From Flavobacterium gyeonganense (GTDB lineage Bacteria; Bacteroidota; Bacteroidia; Flavobacteriales; Flavobacteriaceae), in NCBI RefSeq assembly GCF_029625295.1, contig NZ_CP121112.1:2232001-2296000 (forward strand): a stretch of 64,000 bases of DNA, read 5' to 3'. The notes beneath the pieces were generated by a model. It had not been told where the DNA came from. It searched no databases and was given only the letters and a program-made list of their open reading frames with translations. Position numbers and translations under genes: made by a program. Positions 35,681 to 45,586 of the stretch are shown here, one piece after another; positions within the stretch are counted from its first letter, which is position 1; every line of letters starts with the position of its first letter.

Positions 35681-37366
35681 TTACCAGAACTTAGCGTACA
35701 ATGCAGCTATAATCAATAATGTAATTACAATTAGTACAGTAGTTTGTGGTTTTAATTTAAACATTTGTGTATCCAATTCGAATGCTTTTGGATTAACTTT
35801 TGGTCCTGCAAAACTTATGGCAATCATAAGGATCATAGTGAATACAAATGACAATCCCATACAGATATGGAACGGAATTTCAAATCCACCTTTTCCGTTA
35901 GGCCAAGCCGTATATAATAACGTTTCATTTCCGAATAATGCAGGAGCAAATTCATTAAATAAAACAGATAATAAGAAACCTGCAATTACACCTACTATAG
36001 CAGCTGTACCTGTAGTTCTTTTCCAGAACATACCAAGGAAGAACATCGCAAATACACCAGGGCTAATGAATCCGGTATATTTTTGAATGTATGTAAATCC
36101 ACCAACACCACCAATTCCTAGTAAGTCATTCCATGTGAATAAAACAGCCAAAAGCATCGCTGCGAAAACAGCATAACGGCCGATGTTTACCTGATGTCTG
36201 TCGCTGGCACTTTTTTGGATGTATTTTTTATGAACGTCTAAGGTATAAATAGTAGAGATACTGTTTACTTTACCTGCTAATGATGCCACGATAGCTGCCG
36301 TTAAAGCGGCTACAGATAATCCTTTTAAACCTGTTGGGAGGAAGGTTAACATCGCTGAATAAGCTCCGTCTTTTCCGCCAACTAATTGTGGTAAGTCACC
36401 ATTTTGATATAAAACATAAGCTGCAATACCAGGCAACATTACGATAAGCGGCATTAATAATTTTAAGAAACCTGCAAACAAAATACCTGTACGGGCAGTT
36501 TGTAAGTCAGCACCCAATGCTCTTTGCGTGATGTATTGGTTACAACCCCAATAGTTAAGATTGATAATCCAGATACCTGCCAAATAAGACATTAATCCAG
36601 GGAAAGTCAAATATTTATCAATTTCAAGTTGAGAAGAACTTGCAGTAGGTCTGTCAATGATCATTTTAAAATGTTCAGGAGCTTTATCCATTAATAAGTT
36701 AAAACCTGCAAGAGCATCTTTTCCAAAACCAAAACTTTCAGCTACAACAGTCAAAGCAATGTAAGATGTCACTAGACCTCCAATAATTAAAACCGCTACC
36801 TGAATAACATCTGTATACGCTACTACTTTCATTCCTCCTAAAGAAATAATTAAAGCAAAAACTGCCAAACCAATCATAATAGCATGAAGATATTCTCCTC
36901 CCGCTAATCCATTTATCGCAACTGCTCCTAAATATAAAATAGAAGTAAGGTTTACAAAAACATATAAAAACAACCAGAAAACCGCCATGATTAAGGCCGT
37001 AGATTCATTGTAACGTGTTTTTAAGAATTGTGGCATGGTGTAAATCTTATTTTTAAGATATACAGGAATAAACCAAACTGCTACAATAATTAATGCAATA
37101 GCAGCAAGCCATTCGTAAGCAGCAACAGCAATTCCAAGGAAGAAGCCCTCACCACTCATTCCAATGAATTGTTCTGCTGAAATGTTTGAAGCAATTAATG
37201 AAGCTCCAATTGCCCACCATGTAAGGGTTCCTTCTGCAAGGAAATAAGCCTTTGCATCGTGTTCGTTTTTTTCGCGCTTGCGATAGATAATGTATCCATA
37301 AATGGACACAACGAGAAAATAGATAATAAATACTGCATAATCTGCAAAAGCAAGGTTCTGGCTCAT
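35681..37366 (-). CDS. Sodium/galactose-type symporter (SSS family, vSGLT-like)
   Basis: A 561-residue protein with about 14 transmembrane helices. It keeps the SSS signature seen in Vibrio SGLT, such as ASLIASNISAEQFIGMSGEG near residue 60, YEWLAAIALI, FVNLTSILYLG, and NYWGCNQYITQRALGA. By recall the similarity to vSGLT runs along the whole length, so sodium-driven uptake of galactose or glucose is the best call. The gene follows galE in the same direction with 259 bases between them, so it may also have its own promoter. It may also be the sugar entry route for the arabinose genes, which have no transporter of their own in this window. Confidence 0.88.
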   Translation of the reverse strand: MSQNLAFADYAVFIIYFLVVSIYGYIIYRKREKNEHDAKAYFLAEGTLTWWAIGASLIASNISAEQFIGMSGEGFFLGIAVAAYEWLAAIALIIVAVWFIPVYLKNKIYTMPQFLKTRYNESTALIMAVFWLFLYVFVNLTSILYLGAVAINGLAGGEYLHAIMIGLAVFALIISLGGMKVVAYTDVIQVAVLIIGGLVTSYIALTVVAESFGFGKDALAGFNLLMDKAPEHFKMIIDRPTASSSQLEIDKYLTFPGLMSYLAGIWIINLNYWGCNQYITQRALGADLQTARTGILFAGFLKLLMPLIVMLPGIAAYVLYQNGDLPQLVGGKDGAYSAMLTFLPTGLKGLSVAALTAAIVASLAGKVNSISTIYTLDVHKKYIQKSASDRHQVNIGRYAVFAAMLLAVLFTWNDLLGIGGVGGFTYIQKYTGFISPGVFAMFFLGMFWKRTTGTAAIVGVIAGFLLSVLFNEFAPALFGNETLLYTAWPNGKGGFEIPFHICMGLSFVFTMILMIAISFAGPKVNPKAFELDTQMFKLKPQTTVLIVITLLIIAALYAKFW

Positions 37367-37427
37367 TTGTTAGTAATATTTTAAATTAATATTTAGTGAT
37401 TTTTGATAGTTTAAATTTTATGAATGT

Positions 37428-37435
37428 CAAAAATA
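37428..37435 (-). promoter_or_regulatory. Candidate -7 element for the symporter gene
   Basis: The minus strand reads TATTTTTG (TAnnTTTG), 62 bases before the symporter ATG. No TTG -33 box at the expected spacing was found. Confidence 0.3.
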
Positions 37436-37625
37436 GTTGATAGTGGTTGCGAAACTAAGTAATTTATTCTTTTAATTCGAAAAAAATACGATATGTATTT
37501 TAATTCTGCTATTTTTTTAGCAAATCTAAAATCAAAAATAAAGTAAAAATAGTTACGGACAACACAAATAAATGTGTTTTTTACATTTGTAACAAAAAGA
37601 TACAATTTGTATATTTTCTTCAGAC

Positions 37626-38642
37626 TTATTGTTTTCTGATTTTTTGTTCCCATTTCCAGGCACTTGCAATGGCTTCATCAAGACCTAATTGCGTTTTCCA
37701 GCCCAGAACATTATTGGCTTTGTCTGTATTTGCATAGGCTTCTGTTACATCACCTTCTCTTCGTGCTACAATTTTATAAGGTAATTTTTGTCCGCTTGCT
37801 TTTTCGAATGCCTTAATTACTTCTAAAACAGAACTTCCTTTTCCGGTTCCTAAATTGAAAATCTCCAGTTTCTCTGTATTGGTTTTGTTTACCAGTCTTT
37901 GCATGGCAATAACATGTGCTTTTGCAAGATCTACGACATGAATATAATCACGAACACAGGTTCCGTCAGAAGTAGTGTAGTCATTTCCATAAACTGCTAA
38001 TTCTTTGCGTAATCCAACACCTGTTTGAGTGATAAAGGGTACTAAGTTTTGTGGGACGCCAAGTGGTAATTCGCCAATTTCGTTTGATGGATGTGCACCA
38101 ATCGGATTAAAGTAGCGTAATAATATAGCGTTAAGATTGCTCACTTTAGTCACATCGGTAATGATTTCCTCACCAATTTGTTTGGTATTTCCATAAGGAG
38201 ACATTGCTGGCTGGATAGAAGTAGATTCTGCAATTGGCATCTTTTCGGCCTGACCGTAAACTGTACAGGACGAACTAAAAATAAAGTTTGCTTCGGGTTT
38301 ATTGTTTAATTCCTGCAAAATGTAAACTAACGAGTTTATATTGTTTTCATAATATAACAAAGGATTCTGAACACTTTCTCCCACAGCTTTTGAAGCGGCA
38401 AAATGAATAACGCCTGAAACATCAGCATATTTTTTGAAGAAATCCTGAACAGCAGTTTTATCCCGTAGATCAATTTGTTCAAAAAGTGGTTTTTTACCTG
38501 TAATTTTTTCGATACCATCTAACACTTCAATTGAAGAATTAGAAAGATTATCAATTACGATTACTTCGAAATTTTCGTTTTGTAATTCAACAACGGTGTG
38601 TGAGCCAATAAAACCTAACCCACCTGTAACGACTATTTTCAT
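37626..38642 (-). CDS. galE: UDP-glucose 4-epimerase
   Basis: This 338-residue extended SDR has the NAD-binding GGLGFIGSH motif at residues 7-15, a catalytic Ser in FSSSCTVYG and the YxxxK motif in SPYGNTKQ. It interconverts UDP-galactose and UDP-glucose, closing the Leloir cycle. Length equals E. coli GalE. It follows galT by one base, so the two are co-transcribed. Confidence 0.96.
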   Translation of the reverse strand: MKIVVTGGLGFIGSHTVVELQNENFEVIVIDNLSNSSIEVLDGIEKITGKKPLFEQIDLRDKTAVQDFFKKYADVSGVIHFAASKAVGESVQNPLLYYENNINSLVYILQELNNKPEANFIFSSSCTVYGQAEKMPIAESTSIQPAMSPYGNTKQIGEEIITDVTKVSNLNAILLRYFNPIGAHPSNEIGELPLGVPQNLVPFITQTGVGLRKELAVYGNDYTTSDGTCVRDYIHVVDLAKAHVIAMQRLVNKTNTEKLEIFNLGTGKGSSVLEVIKAFEKASGQKLPYKIVARREGDVTEAYANTDKANNVLGWKTQLGLDEAIASAWKWEQKIRKQ

Positions 38643-38643
38643 C

Positions 38644-39693
38644 TTATTTATTTTTATAATGTATATCCGATTGTTCTCTTAAAACGGCAGCACTTTTTTC
38701 AGGAGTAATATCACGTTGTGATTCGCCCAGCATTTCGTATCCTACCATGAATTTTTTTACTGTAGCAGAGCGCAACAAAGGCGGATAAAAATGCATGTGA
38801 AACTGCCATTCTTCATGAGATTGTCCATCTGTAGGAGCCTGATGGATTCCTGATGAGTATGGGAAAGAAGTGTTGAAAAGATTGTCGTATTTCGTAGTCA
38901 GCTGTTTCAGAATAGTGGCATAAGAGGTTACTTCTTCTGCTGTAAAATCAGTAATTTTGGTAATATGTCTTTTGCTGATAATCATCGTTTCGTATGGCCA
39001 GATTGCCCAAAACGGAACTAATGCTGCAAAATGATCATTTTCGATTACAATGCGTTCTTCTTTAATTAATTCAGCCTTAAGATAGTCCTGTAAAAGATTG
39101 CGGTTGTTTTTAATAAAATAATCTTTTAGGTTTTTTTGGGTTTTTTCAACCTGTGTCGGCAACGATGACTGAGCCCAGATTTGACCGTGCGGATGCGGGT
39201 TGCTGCACCCCATAACACTTCCTTTATTTTCAAAAATCTGAACATGGTTGATATAGTCGATATTGCCTAAATCTGTATATTCTTTTTGCCAGGTACGAAT
39301 GATATTTTCAATACCTTCAACTTCCATTTCAGGTAAAGTAAGATCGTGTCTTGGTGAAAAACAAACCACTCTGGAAATTCCTCTTTCCGGCTGGGCCTTA
39401 AAAAAAGTTTGTTTGATGTCGTCTTCGTACATGATTTCATCCTGCTTCATGGCTGCAAAATCATTTTCAAAAACAAATGAACTGTCGTAATTCGGGTTAT
39501 TTACACCATTAGCACGAACATTTCCCGGACATAAATAACAAGTCGGGTCATACTCAGGTAATTTTTCTGTTGAAATAGCTTCATTCTGACCCTGCCATGG
39601 TCTTTTTGCACGATGAGGTGAAACTAAAACCCATTCATTTAGTAATGGATTGTAACGTCTGTGCGGATCTTCGTTAATATCAAAATTTCTCAT
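38644..39693 (-). CDS. galT: Galactose-1-phosphate uridylyltransferase
   Basis: This 349-residue HIT-superfamily enzyme has the active-site HPH in CSNPHPHGQIWA, with the histidine that becomes uridylylated. The zinc-site region CYLCPG lies at about residues 52-57, and the N-terminal substrate loop RRYNPLLNEWVLVSPHRAKRPW is recognisable at its ends. It swaps UMP between UDP-glucose and galactose-1-phosphate. It lies two bases after galK and one before galE. Confidence 0.96.
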   Translation of the reverse strand: MRNFDINEDPHRRYNPLLNEWVLVSPHRAKRPWQGQNEAISTEKLPEYDPTCYLCPGNVRANGVNNPNYDSSFVFENDFAAMKQDEIMYEDDIKQTFFKAQPERGISRVVCFSPRHDLTLPEMEVEGIENIIRTWQKEYTDLGNIDYINHVQIFENKGSVMGCSNPHPHGQIWAQSSLPTQVEKTQKNLKDYFIKNNRNLLQDYLKAELIKEERIVIENDHFAALVPFWAIWPYETMIISKRHITKITDFTAEEVTSYATILKQLTTKYDNLFNTSFPYSSGIHQAPTDGQSHEEWQFHMHFYPPLLRSATVKKFMVGYEMLGESQRDITPEKSAAVLREQSDIHYKNK

Positions 39694-39695
39694 TC

Positions 39696-40862
39696 TTAAT
39701 TTGTATAAAGTGATGTTCCGTTTGAGACTTTCACATCATAAATTTTTAAATCAATTCCAAATGTATCAAAATAAAGGCTGGTAAATGCTTCTTTTACTCT
39801 GTTTTCGTGCCCTTTTTTGATTAAAGTGATCGCGCAGCCTCCAAAACCGCCACCCATTAATCGGGATCCGATTACACTTTCTTCTTTTTTAGCCTGTTCA
39901 ACAATGAAATCCAATTCAGGGCAACTCACTTCATAATCTTTTGATAATCCGTCATGGGTATCAAAAAGCAATTGGCCTAAAAGTTCAATATTTCCATTGT
40001 CTAAAGCCTCACAAGCCTGAGTAACACGCAAGATTTCTTTAACTACAAAATAGACTCTTTTAAAAACCACTTCAGACATTTTATCCTTCAGACTTAAAAC
40101 CTGTTCTTCAGTACAGTCCCTGAACGTTTTGATTTCCGGAAAATGATTTTTGATGATCGAAAGTCCTTCTTCACATTCTAGTCTTCTGTTGTTGTACTCT
40201 GATGTAAAAAGGGAGTGTTTTACATTACTATCAAACAAAACCAGCGAATAATCTTTGAAATCAGCATTGTGATATTCAAATTCCAGCGTGTTGCAGTCTA
40301 ATTTTATTACCTTATTTTCAAGTCCGTGAACGCTTGAAAACTGGTCCATAATACCACAATTGATGCCTACCCAGTGTTCTGCTTTTTGCCCCATCAGAGC
40401 AACATCAACTTTCTCAATTTTCAAACCGAATAATTCTTTGATTCCGAAAATCATTCCGCACTCTAAAGCTGCCGATGATGATAATCCTGAACCAACCGGA
40501 ATATTACTGCTGAAAACACAGTTGAACCCTTCGAAAGAAAAACCATTGTCCTGCAATTGTTTGATAACGCCAAGGATGTAATTTGTCCAGACTACATCGC
40601 TTAATTTGATTTCCCGAGTCAGATCAACTTCAAATTCTTCATTTAAATCGATGGCGATAATTTTAGATGTTTTCGAATTGCTTTTTTCAAAGGCAAAACA
40701 AATGATCTTATCAATTGCAGCAGGTAAAACATAACCGTCATTGTAATCGACATGTTCGCCGATAATATTGATTCTTCCTGGAGAAAGTACAATTTTTTGA
40801 GGAGCTGTCCCGAAAGATTTCTCAAAAAAAGCAGTGGTATTCTGTATTAAAATCTCGTTCAT
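39696..40862 (-). CDS. galK: Galactokinase
   Basis: A GHMP kinase of 388 residues with all three family motifs: the sugar-binding GRINIIGEHVDYNDG near residue 29, the ATP-binding PVGSGLSSSAALE near residue 122, and the C-terminal GGGFGGCAI. It phosphorylates alpha-D-galactose supplied by the mutarotase encoded just upstream. The spacing to galM is 33 bases. Confidence 0.96.
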   Translation of the reverse strand: MNEILIQNTTAFFEKSFGTAPQKIVLSPGRINIIGEHVDYNDGYVLPAAIDKIICFAFEKSNSKTSKIIAIDLNEEFEVDLTREIKLSDVVWTNYILGVIKQLQDNGFSFEGFNCVFSSNIPVGSGLSSSAALECGMIFGIKELFGLKIEKVDVALMGQKAEHWVGINCGIMDQFSSVHGLENKVIKLDCNTLEFEYHNADFKDYSLVLFDSNVKHSLFTSEYNNRRLECEEGLSIIKNHFPEIKTFRDCTEEQVLSLKDKMSEVVFKRVYFVVKEILRVTQACEALDNGNIELLGQLLFDTHDGLSKDYEVSCPELDFIVEQAKKEESVIGSRLMGGGFGGCAITLIKKGHENRVKEAFTSLYFDTFGIDLKIYDVKVSNGTSLYTN

Positions 40863-40895
40863 TATTTTTAATTTTCTGAATTGTTTGGTATAATT

Positions 40896-41942
40896 TTAAT
40901 TTATATTTTCAAATCTATAAATAGTAGTCTGCTGATATTCGTCTCCCTTTTTTAAAACAGAATTAGGAAAATGACTGTGATTTGGAGCATCAGGGAAATT
41001 TTGGGTTTCAAAACAAATTCCGCTTATGGGAGTATAATTTGCATTTTCTTTTCCTCTCAGAATATTGAAACAATTTCCGCCAACATAGATATGAACGCTG
41101 GGCTGATCTGTGTAAACGCTCATCTTTAAATTGTTTTTCGGACTCATTAACTGAGCTGCCATTAGTGCACATGAATTAATAACAAACGAATTGTCAATAG
41201 AAGCCGGACAGTTTTTTCTGTTTCTGAAATCGAACTCATGACTGTCGAGAGCAGTGAATTTTCCGGTTGGAATACTCTCATTATTGGTTTCCAGAATAGT
41301 ATCCGCGTCAATAAACATTTCCTGATCGAGTACATCCGAATCATGACCATTAAGGTTGAAATAACTGTGATGGGTTAAATTTATAATGGTGTCTTCTGTA
41401 GAGGTAGCTTTATATTCGAGTTTTAATTCGTTTTCTTCGGTTAAGGTATAGGTTAAAAAAACCTCTAATTCACCTGGATAGTTTTCTTCTAAATCTTCAC
41501 TGATCAGATGAAAAGTTACCGACTGGTCTGTTAAATCAGTGACATCCCATATTTTTTGACCAAAACCGGTATTTCCTCCGTGCAAAGCATTTCCGTTATT
41601 GTTTCCTGCCAGTTGAAATGTTTTATCATTTAAAGTAAAACGACCTTTGCTGATACGTCCTGCATAACGACCGACAGTTGTGCCAAAATAAGGTCCGCTA
41701 GGCAAATTATAGGATGCAATATAGTCCTCGGGATTGTCAAAGCCCAAAACGACATCTGTCAGTTTTCCATCTGTAGCAGGTACTTTTAATGAAGTTACAG
41801 TCGCACCATAGTTCGTAAGCTGTACTCTCATTCCATTTTTATTGGTCAGTTCAAAGCAATAAATTTCTTCGTTATCAGGGGCTAAACCAAACAATTTGCA
41901 ATTAGAGTAATCTTGTAAATGCGATATATGCTTTAAATTCAT
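40896..41942 (-). CDS. galM: Aldose 1-epimerase (cytoplasmic galactose mutarotase)
   Basis: This 348-residue enzyme has the family motifs NALHGG, LTHHSYFNL (with a catalytic His) and a C-terminal FETQNFPDAPNH with the catalytic Glu. There is no leader peptide, in contrast to the lipoprotein paralogue at 51532. It is the first gene of the gal operon and faces the GntR-type regulator across about 100 bases that hold a promoter and operator candidate. Confidence 0.94.
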   Translation of the reverse strand: MNLKHISHLQDYSNCKLFGLAPDNEEIYCFELTNKNGMRVQLTNYGATVTSLKVPATDGKLTDVVLGFDNPEDYIASYNLPSGPYFGTTVGRYAGRISKGRFTLNDKTFQLAGNNNGNALHGGNTGFGQKIWDVTDLTDQSVTFHLISEDLEENYPGELEVFLTYTLTEENELKLEYKATSTEDTIINLTHHSYFNLNGHDSDVLDQEMFIDADTILETNNESIPTGKFTALDSHEFDFRNRKNCPASIDNSFVINSCALMAAQLMSPKNNLKMSVYTDQPSVHIYVGGNCFNILRGKENANYTPISGICFETQNFPDAPNHSHFPNSVLKKGDEYQQTTIYRFENIN

Positions 41943-41967
41943 GTTATTTTTATCAAAAGTGAAAATT

Positions 41968-41975
41968 CAAAATTA
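41968..41975 (-). promoter_or_regulatory. Candidate -7 element for the gal operon
   Basis: The minus strand reads TAATTTTG, a TAnnTTTG match, 26 bases before the galM ATG. The repeats at 41988-42023 lie just upstream where a regulator would overlap the -33 region. Confidence 0.45.
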
Positions 41976-41987
41976 TATATATTTTCG

Positions 41988-42023
41988 TTTTTTGTATACC
42001 AGTACCTACCAGTTTTTTGTATA
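41988..42023. promoter_or_regulatory. Direct-repeat operator between galM and its GntR-type regulator
   Basis: TTTTTTGTATA occurs twice (41988-41998 and 42013-42023), and inside them ACCAGT occurs twice with a ten-base period (41998-42003 and 42008-42013). One helical turn between the inner repeats suits a dimeric regulator on one DNA face. Confidence 0.5.
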
Positions 42024-42044
42024 TTGCCAAAAAAATCTTTTTGT

Positions 42045-43043
42045 ATGAGTATTATTTCGATTCAAAATAATCTGGGTTTGCCAAAATATAAACAGATAAT
42101 TCTTTCAGTTGAAAAAGCAATTGATGAAGAAAAGCTAAAAAAAGGGGACAGGCTTCCTTCTGTAAATAAAGTCTGCCTGGCATTTTCCTTATCTCGCGAT
42201 ACGGTTCTCCAAGCCTACGACGAACTTAAAAAAAGGGGAATAATTTATGCTATTCCGGGCAAGGGCTATTATGTTAAAAGTGTTGAAACCAGTATCAAAC
42301 AGAAGATTTTTTTGCTTTTTGATGAACTTAATATTTTTAAAGAAGACATTTATAATTCGTTTTTAAAAAGTATTGGAAAAAATGTTCAGGTCGATATTTT
42401 TTTCCATCATTTTAATGTACCGGTCTTTAAAAAATTAATAAATGACAGTAATGGTAATTATACCAAATACATTATCATGCCGACCAACCTCACAGGTATA
42501 ATTGAAACCATAAAAACCCTACCAGTAAACGAAGTGATTATCCTGGACCAGACCAATGCCGACTTAAAAATGTATCCTGCTATTTATCAAAATCATCAAA
42601 AAGATATTTTTGAAGGTCTTTTAAAAGGAAAATCAAGACTAGGCAAATACAAAAAACTGATTTTAATTTTCCCGGGTTTCCGTGAGCCGTTAGGAATGAA
42701 AACCGGATTTGAAAATTTTTGTGCAGGACATAATTTTGATTACGAAATCATTACACAATTTACCGATCATGTAATTGCTATTGGAGATTTATATGTGATT
42801 CCAAACGATCGTGATCTGGTTGGAGTAATCGAAGAAGCCCGGAATCACAACCTGAAATTAGGAACCGATTTTGGGATTATTTCGTATAATGAAACTCCGC
42901 TTAAAAAAGTTGTGGCGCAAGGAATCACGACTATTTCAACTCATTTTGAAGCTATGGGAAAAATTTTGGCAGAGATGGTCATTAAAGGAAAGAATGAACA
43001 AATAGAAAACAAATCTTCGCTGATTATGCGAAATTCACTTTAA
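42045..43043 (+). CDS. GntR-family regulator with periplasmic-binding-protein-like sensor, probable gal regulator
   Basis: The start at 42045 (MSIISIQNNLG) is preferred over 42024 as it gives the usual GntR N-terminus. Residues about 5-75 form the winged HTH (KKGDRLPSVNKVCLAFSLSRDTVLQAYDELKKRG in pieces), followed by a sugar-sensing type I periplasmic-binding domain (IMPTNL, LILIFPG, DFGIISYNETPL, GITTISTHFEAMG). This fused layout is typical of Bacteroidota sugar regulators. It is divergent from galM and is the obvious candidate to control the gal operon through the direct repeats between them. Confidence 0.85.
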   Translation: MSIISIQNNLGLPKYKQIILSVEKAIDEEKLKKGDRLPSVNKVCLAFSLSRDTVLQAYDELKKRGIIYAIPGKGYYVKSVETSIKQKIFLLFDELNIFKEDIYNSFLKSIGKNVQVDIFFHHFNVPVFKKLINDSNGNYTKYIIMPTNLTGIIETIKTLPVNEVIILDQTNADLKMYPAIYQNHQKDIFEGLLKGKSRLGKYKKLILIFPGFREPLGMKTGFENFCAGHNFDYEIITQFTDHVIAIGDLYVIPNDRDLVGVIEEARNHNLKLGTDFGIISYNETPLKKVVAQGITTISTHFEAMGKILAEMVIKGKNEQIENKSSLIMRNSL

Positions 43044-43153
43044 GATCAGGATAATATTTTTTTGAAATTATAAATAACGGGTTTTGACGATAAATAGAAA
43101 GTAACCAAAATTTTGTTTTTACTTATGATTCCTTTAGTTTTGGAAAAAAAACA

Positions 43154-44294
43154 ATGAAAGTATTTGATGTAGCCATCATTGGAAGCGGTCCTGCCGGAGC
43201 TTCTGCAGCTTTTGAATTATCGAAAAGCGGAATTACGACTGTCATAATTGAGAAAGAAATGCTGCCAAGATATAAAACCTGTGGTGGCGGTCTGGTGCAC
43301 AGAGGAAGAAACAATATTCCTTTTGATGTTTCATCGGTTGTTGAACAAGAATTCTACGAAGTCGATACTTATTTTTCAAATACAAATATCAAACTCACTA
43401 CAAAAAGAGATAAGCCCATCATTAGCATGATTATGCGTGATGCTTTTGATAATCTGATTGTAGAAAAAGCAAAAGAAAACGGCGTTACTCTTTTGCAAAA
43501 CCATAAGGTTAACAGTATTACTTTCGGAGAAACTCAGACAATTCATACTTCTGAGGGCGATATACAGGCAAAATTTATTATTGCAGGTGATGGAGCATTA
43601 AGTCCAATAGCTAAAATGGCAGGCTGGCAGGAAACCCGGACTGTTATCCCGGCTTTAGAATATGAGATTGAAGTTCCTCCGGCAGATTTTGAAAGGTTAT
43701 CAAAAAATGTCCGTTTTGATGTAGATGCGATTCCGTCTGGTTATGGCTGGTGCTTTCCGAAAAAAATCATTTATCAGTTGGTGTCTGCATTTTGGCTAAA
43801 GCGAACCAGAAAATTGATTTGAAAAAATATTATGCAGACTATTTAAAAACGTTAGGAATTACAGAAATTGTAAAAGAAGACGCCCACGGATTTGTCATTC
43901 CGGTTTCTCCAAGAACGGATACTTTCGTCAAAAAAAATGTTTTTTTAATTGGCGACTCAGCAGGATTTGCAGATCCTGTATTGGCTGAAGGAATTTCAAA
44001 TGCCATATTAAGCGGAGTCTTGGCAGCGCAATCTATTATAGAAGGTAAACTTGACCCTGTTAGGTCTTCAGAGTTGTACCATGAAAAATTAGAAAAGAGC
44101 ATTTTACCAGAAGTAAAAGCGGGAATCACTTTAGCCAAAATTTTTTACAGCAAAAAGTATTGCGCAATTTTGTTGCCAAAAATTATGGTGCTGTTTTATC
44201 CAATGCCATGACAGATATTTTTATGGGAACCAGAACTTATCCTAAAGATTACAAAAAGACTATACGTGAAAAAATTAAGGGGGCTATTTTTTAA
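43154..44294 (+). pseudogene. Geranylgeranyl-reductase-family flavoprotein, with two homopolymer deletions
   Basis: The protein starts with an FAD-binding GSGPAGASAAFEL and continues with PRYKTCGGGL, both typical of the family. The frame breaks at an A7 run (43760-43766) and again at an A5 run (44152-44156). Adding one A at each gives one protein of about 380 residues, with GWCFPKKNHLSVGV at the first joint and YSKKVLRNFVAKNYG at the second, plus the FAD-contact LIGDSAGFADPVLAEGI. Members reduce isoprenoid chains or act on similar lipids; the substrate here is unknown. It stands alone between the gal and ara clusters. Confidence 0.82.
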
Positions 44295-44348
44295 TAGTTA
44301 TAACTATTGAGAAGTTTCTAATTCTTTAAATCAAACATTTCAAACACC

Positions 44349-44392
44349 AAACAAAAACCCTGAAAGATTTTTGGCTTTCAGGGTTTTTGTTT
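44349..44392. terminator. Long bidirectional terminator
   Basis: An 18-base-pair stem (ACAAAAACCCTGAAAG with CTTTCAGGGTTTTTGT, plus two flanking A-T pairs) and 8-base loop lie between two converging genes, the reductase and araR. Confidence 0.9.
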
Positions 44393-44433
44393 TTAAGAAA
44401 TTGAGACTTAAAAGCCTAAACATATAGTTTGTT

Positions 44434-45123
44434 TTATAAATTCAGGACAAAATCGTTAAGTAATTTTTCCTCGTATTTTTCTTTATTGAACGTATATAAA
44501 TAAGATCCTTTTCTGGAAGACTGCATGTCTTTTTCATCCAGTTTATTTAAAATTTCCAAAGAATTAATCTTACTGATAAAGTTACGTTTGTCTAATTCCT
44601 TGCTTAAAATTGCTTCATACAATTCAAGCAATTGTCGCATCGTGAATTTTTCAGGCAGTAATTCAAATCCAATTGGTTTTATCGAAGTCCTGTAACGTAA
44701 CCTTTTAATGGCATGCTTAACCATTTCGTTGTGGTCAAAAATAAGGTTAGGGGCATCTACAACGCTAAACCATTCTGCATGATAGTTTTTAATGAGTTCT
44801 GTATTATGGTTTTCAATATTAATGAGTGCATAATAAGATACAGATATAGTCCTGTCGACTGGGTCACGATCTATTTCGCTATAGGCGTGCAGCTGTTCCA
44901 TATAGATATCCTGCAGTCCGGTATAGGTACTCAAAATACGAATGGCGGCATTGTCTAATATTTCATCACGTTTTAAGAATCCGCCAATTAAAGACCATTT
45001 TCCTCTCTCAGGTTCAAAATCTCTTTTAATTAAAAGTATTTTTAATCCCTGATGATCGAAACCAAAAATGATACAATCGACTGCTAATAAAACCTTATCC
45101 GCAGAACTATAACTATTTAACAT
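44434..45123 (-). CDS. araR: Nudix-type arabinose regulator AraR
   Basis: This 229-residue protein has an N-terminal Nudix fold (about 8-140) and a C-terminal winged helix (about 150-225). The Nudix box is broken: after GGFLKRDE the expected REUxEE is replaced by IRILST, so hydrolysis is unlikely and the fold probably senses a ligand. The Bacteroides thetaiotaomicron AraR, a known repressor of arabinose genes, has this architecture. The gene is divergent from the arabinose operon across 553 bases that contain two operator-like sites. Confidence 0.86.
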   Translation of the reverse strand: MLNSYSSADKVLLAVDCIIFGFDHQGLKILLIKRDFEPERGKWSLIGGFLKRDEILDNAAIRILSTYTGLQDIYMEQLHAYSEIDRDPVDRTISVSYYALINIENHNTELIKNYHAEWFSVVDAPNLIFDHNEMVKHAIKRLRYRTSIKPIGFELLPEKFTMRQLLELYEAILSKELDKRNFISKINSLEILNKLDEKDMQSSRKGSYLYTFNKEKYEEKLLNDFVLNL

Positions 45124-45176
45124 ATACTGTAATTTGGGAGTAAATATATAAACTTCCTAATAGGTTTCATAATTTA

Positions 45177-45197
45177 TTAATGTAGATAGAACACTTA
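45177..45197. promoter_or_regulatory. AraR operator candidate 1 (upstream of araR)
   Basis: TTAATGT-N7-ACACTTA; the right half is identical to the araB site and the left half matches at 5 of 7 positions, with the same 7-base spacer. It is 54 bases upstream of the araR start, suiting autoregulation. Confidence 0.5.
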
Positions 45198-45565
45198 ATT
45201 CATTATGGTCAATTAAAAGTAGTAATTATTATAATGGCTTGTGATATTTAGATCCATAATTATTAAGTAAAGATGTTTGGGATAATCTCATGATTAATAA
45301 AGCTTTTTTATCAAAAGCTATAAAGTACATCTTTTTAATTTCTTACAAAAGATATAAAATTATTAAAACTAAATTTTTATGTAATAAGTCATATTTTTCT
45401 CCAAAATTATCTTTATTCATAAAAAATTTATGCTACCGGTTGTGTTTTTAGAATAAAAAATAACATTTGAATGTTTGATTTGAAGTTTAATTATGAAATA
45501 TGCTCTAATTGTACAGTTATTTTATCATATCAATTTGTTTTTAAGCTTTTTTTTATTTAAATTTA

Positions 45566-45586
45566 CAAATGTTAAAAAGACACTTA
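45566..45586. promoter_or_regulatory. AraR operator candidate 2 (upstream of abfA)
   Basis: CAAATGT-N7-ACACTTA; right half identical to the araB site, left half 5 of 7, same spacer. It ends 90 bases before the abfA start. Confidence 0.5.

Noticed and set aside
35681..37366. Sialic acid or iodide transporter call for the SSS protein
   Set aside because: Similarity pattern and its place after the Leloir genes favour a galactose/glucose symporter.
37411..37653. Possible minus-strand gene of 80 codons between galE and the symporter
   Set aside because: It overlaps the end of galE, is rich in Lys, Ile and Phe as expected from AT-rich noncoding DNA, and covers a candidate promoter; no protein-like features were seen.
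42045..43043. LacI-family call for the gal regulator
   Set aside because: The N-terminal domain has the GntR winged helix pattern; only the sensor domain is LacI-like.
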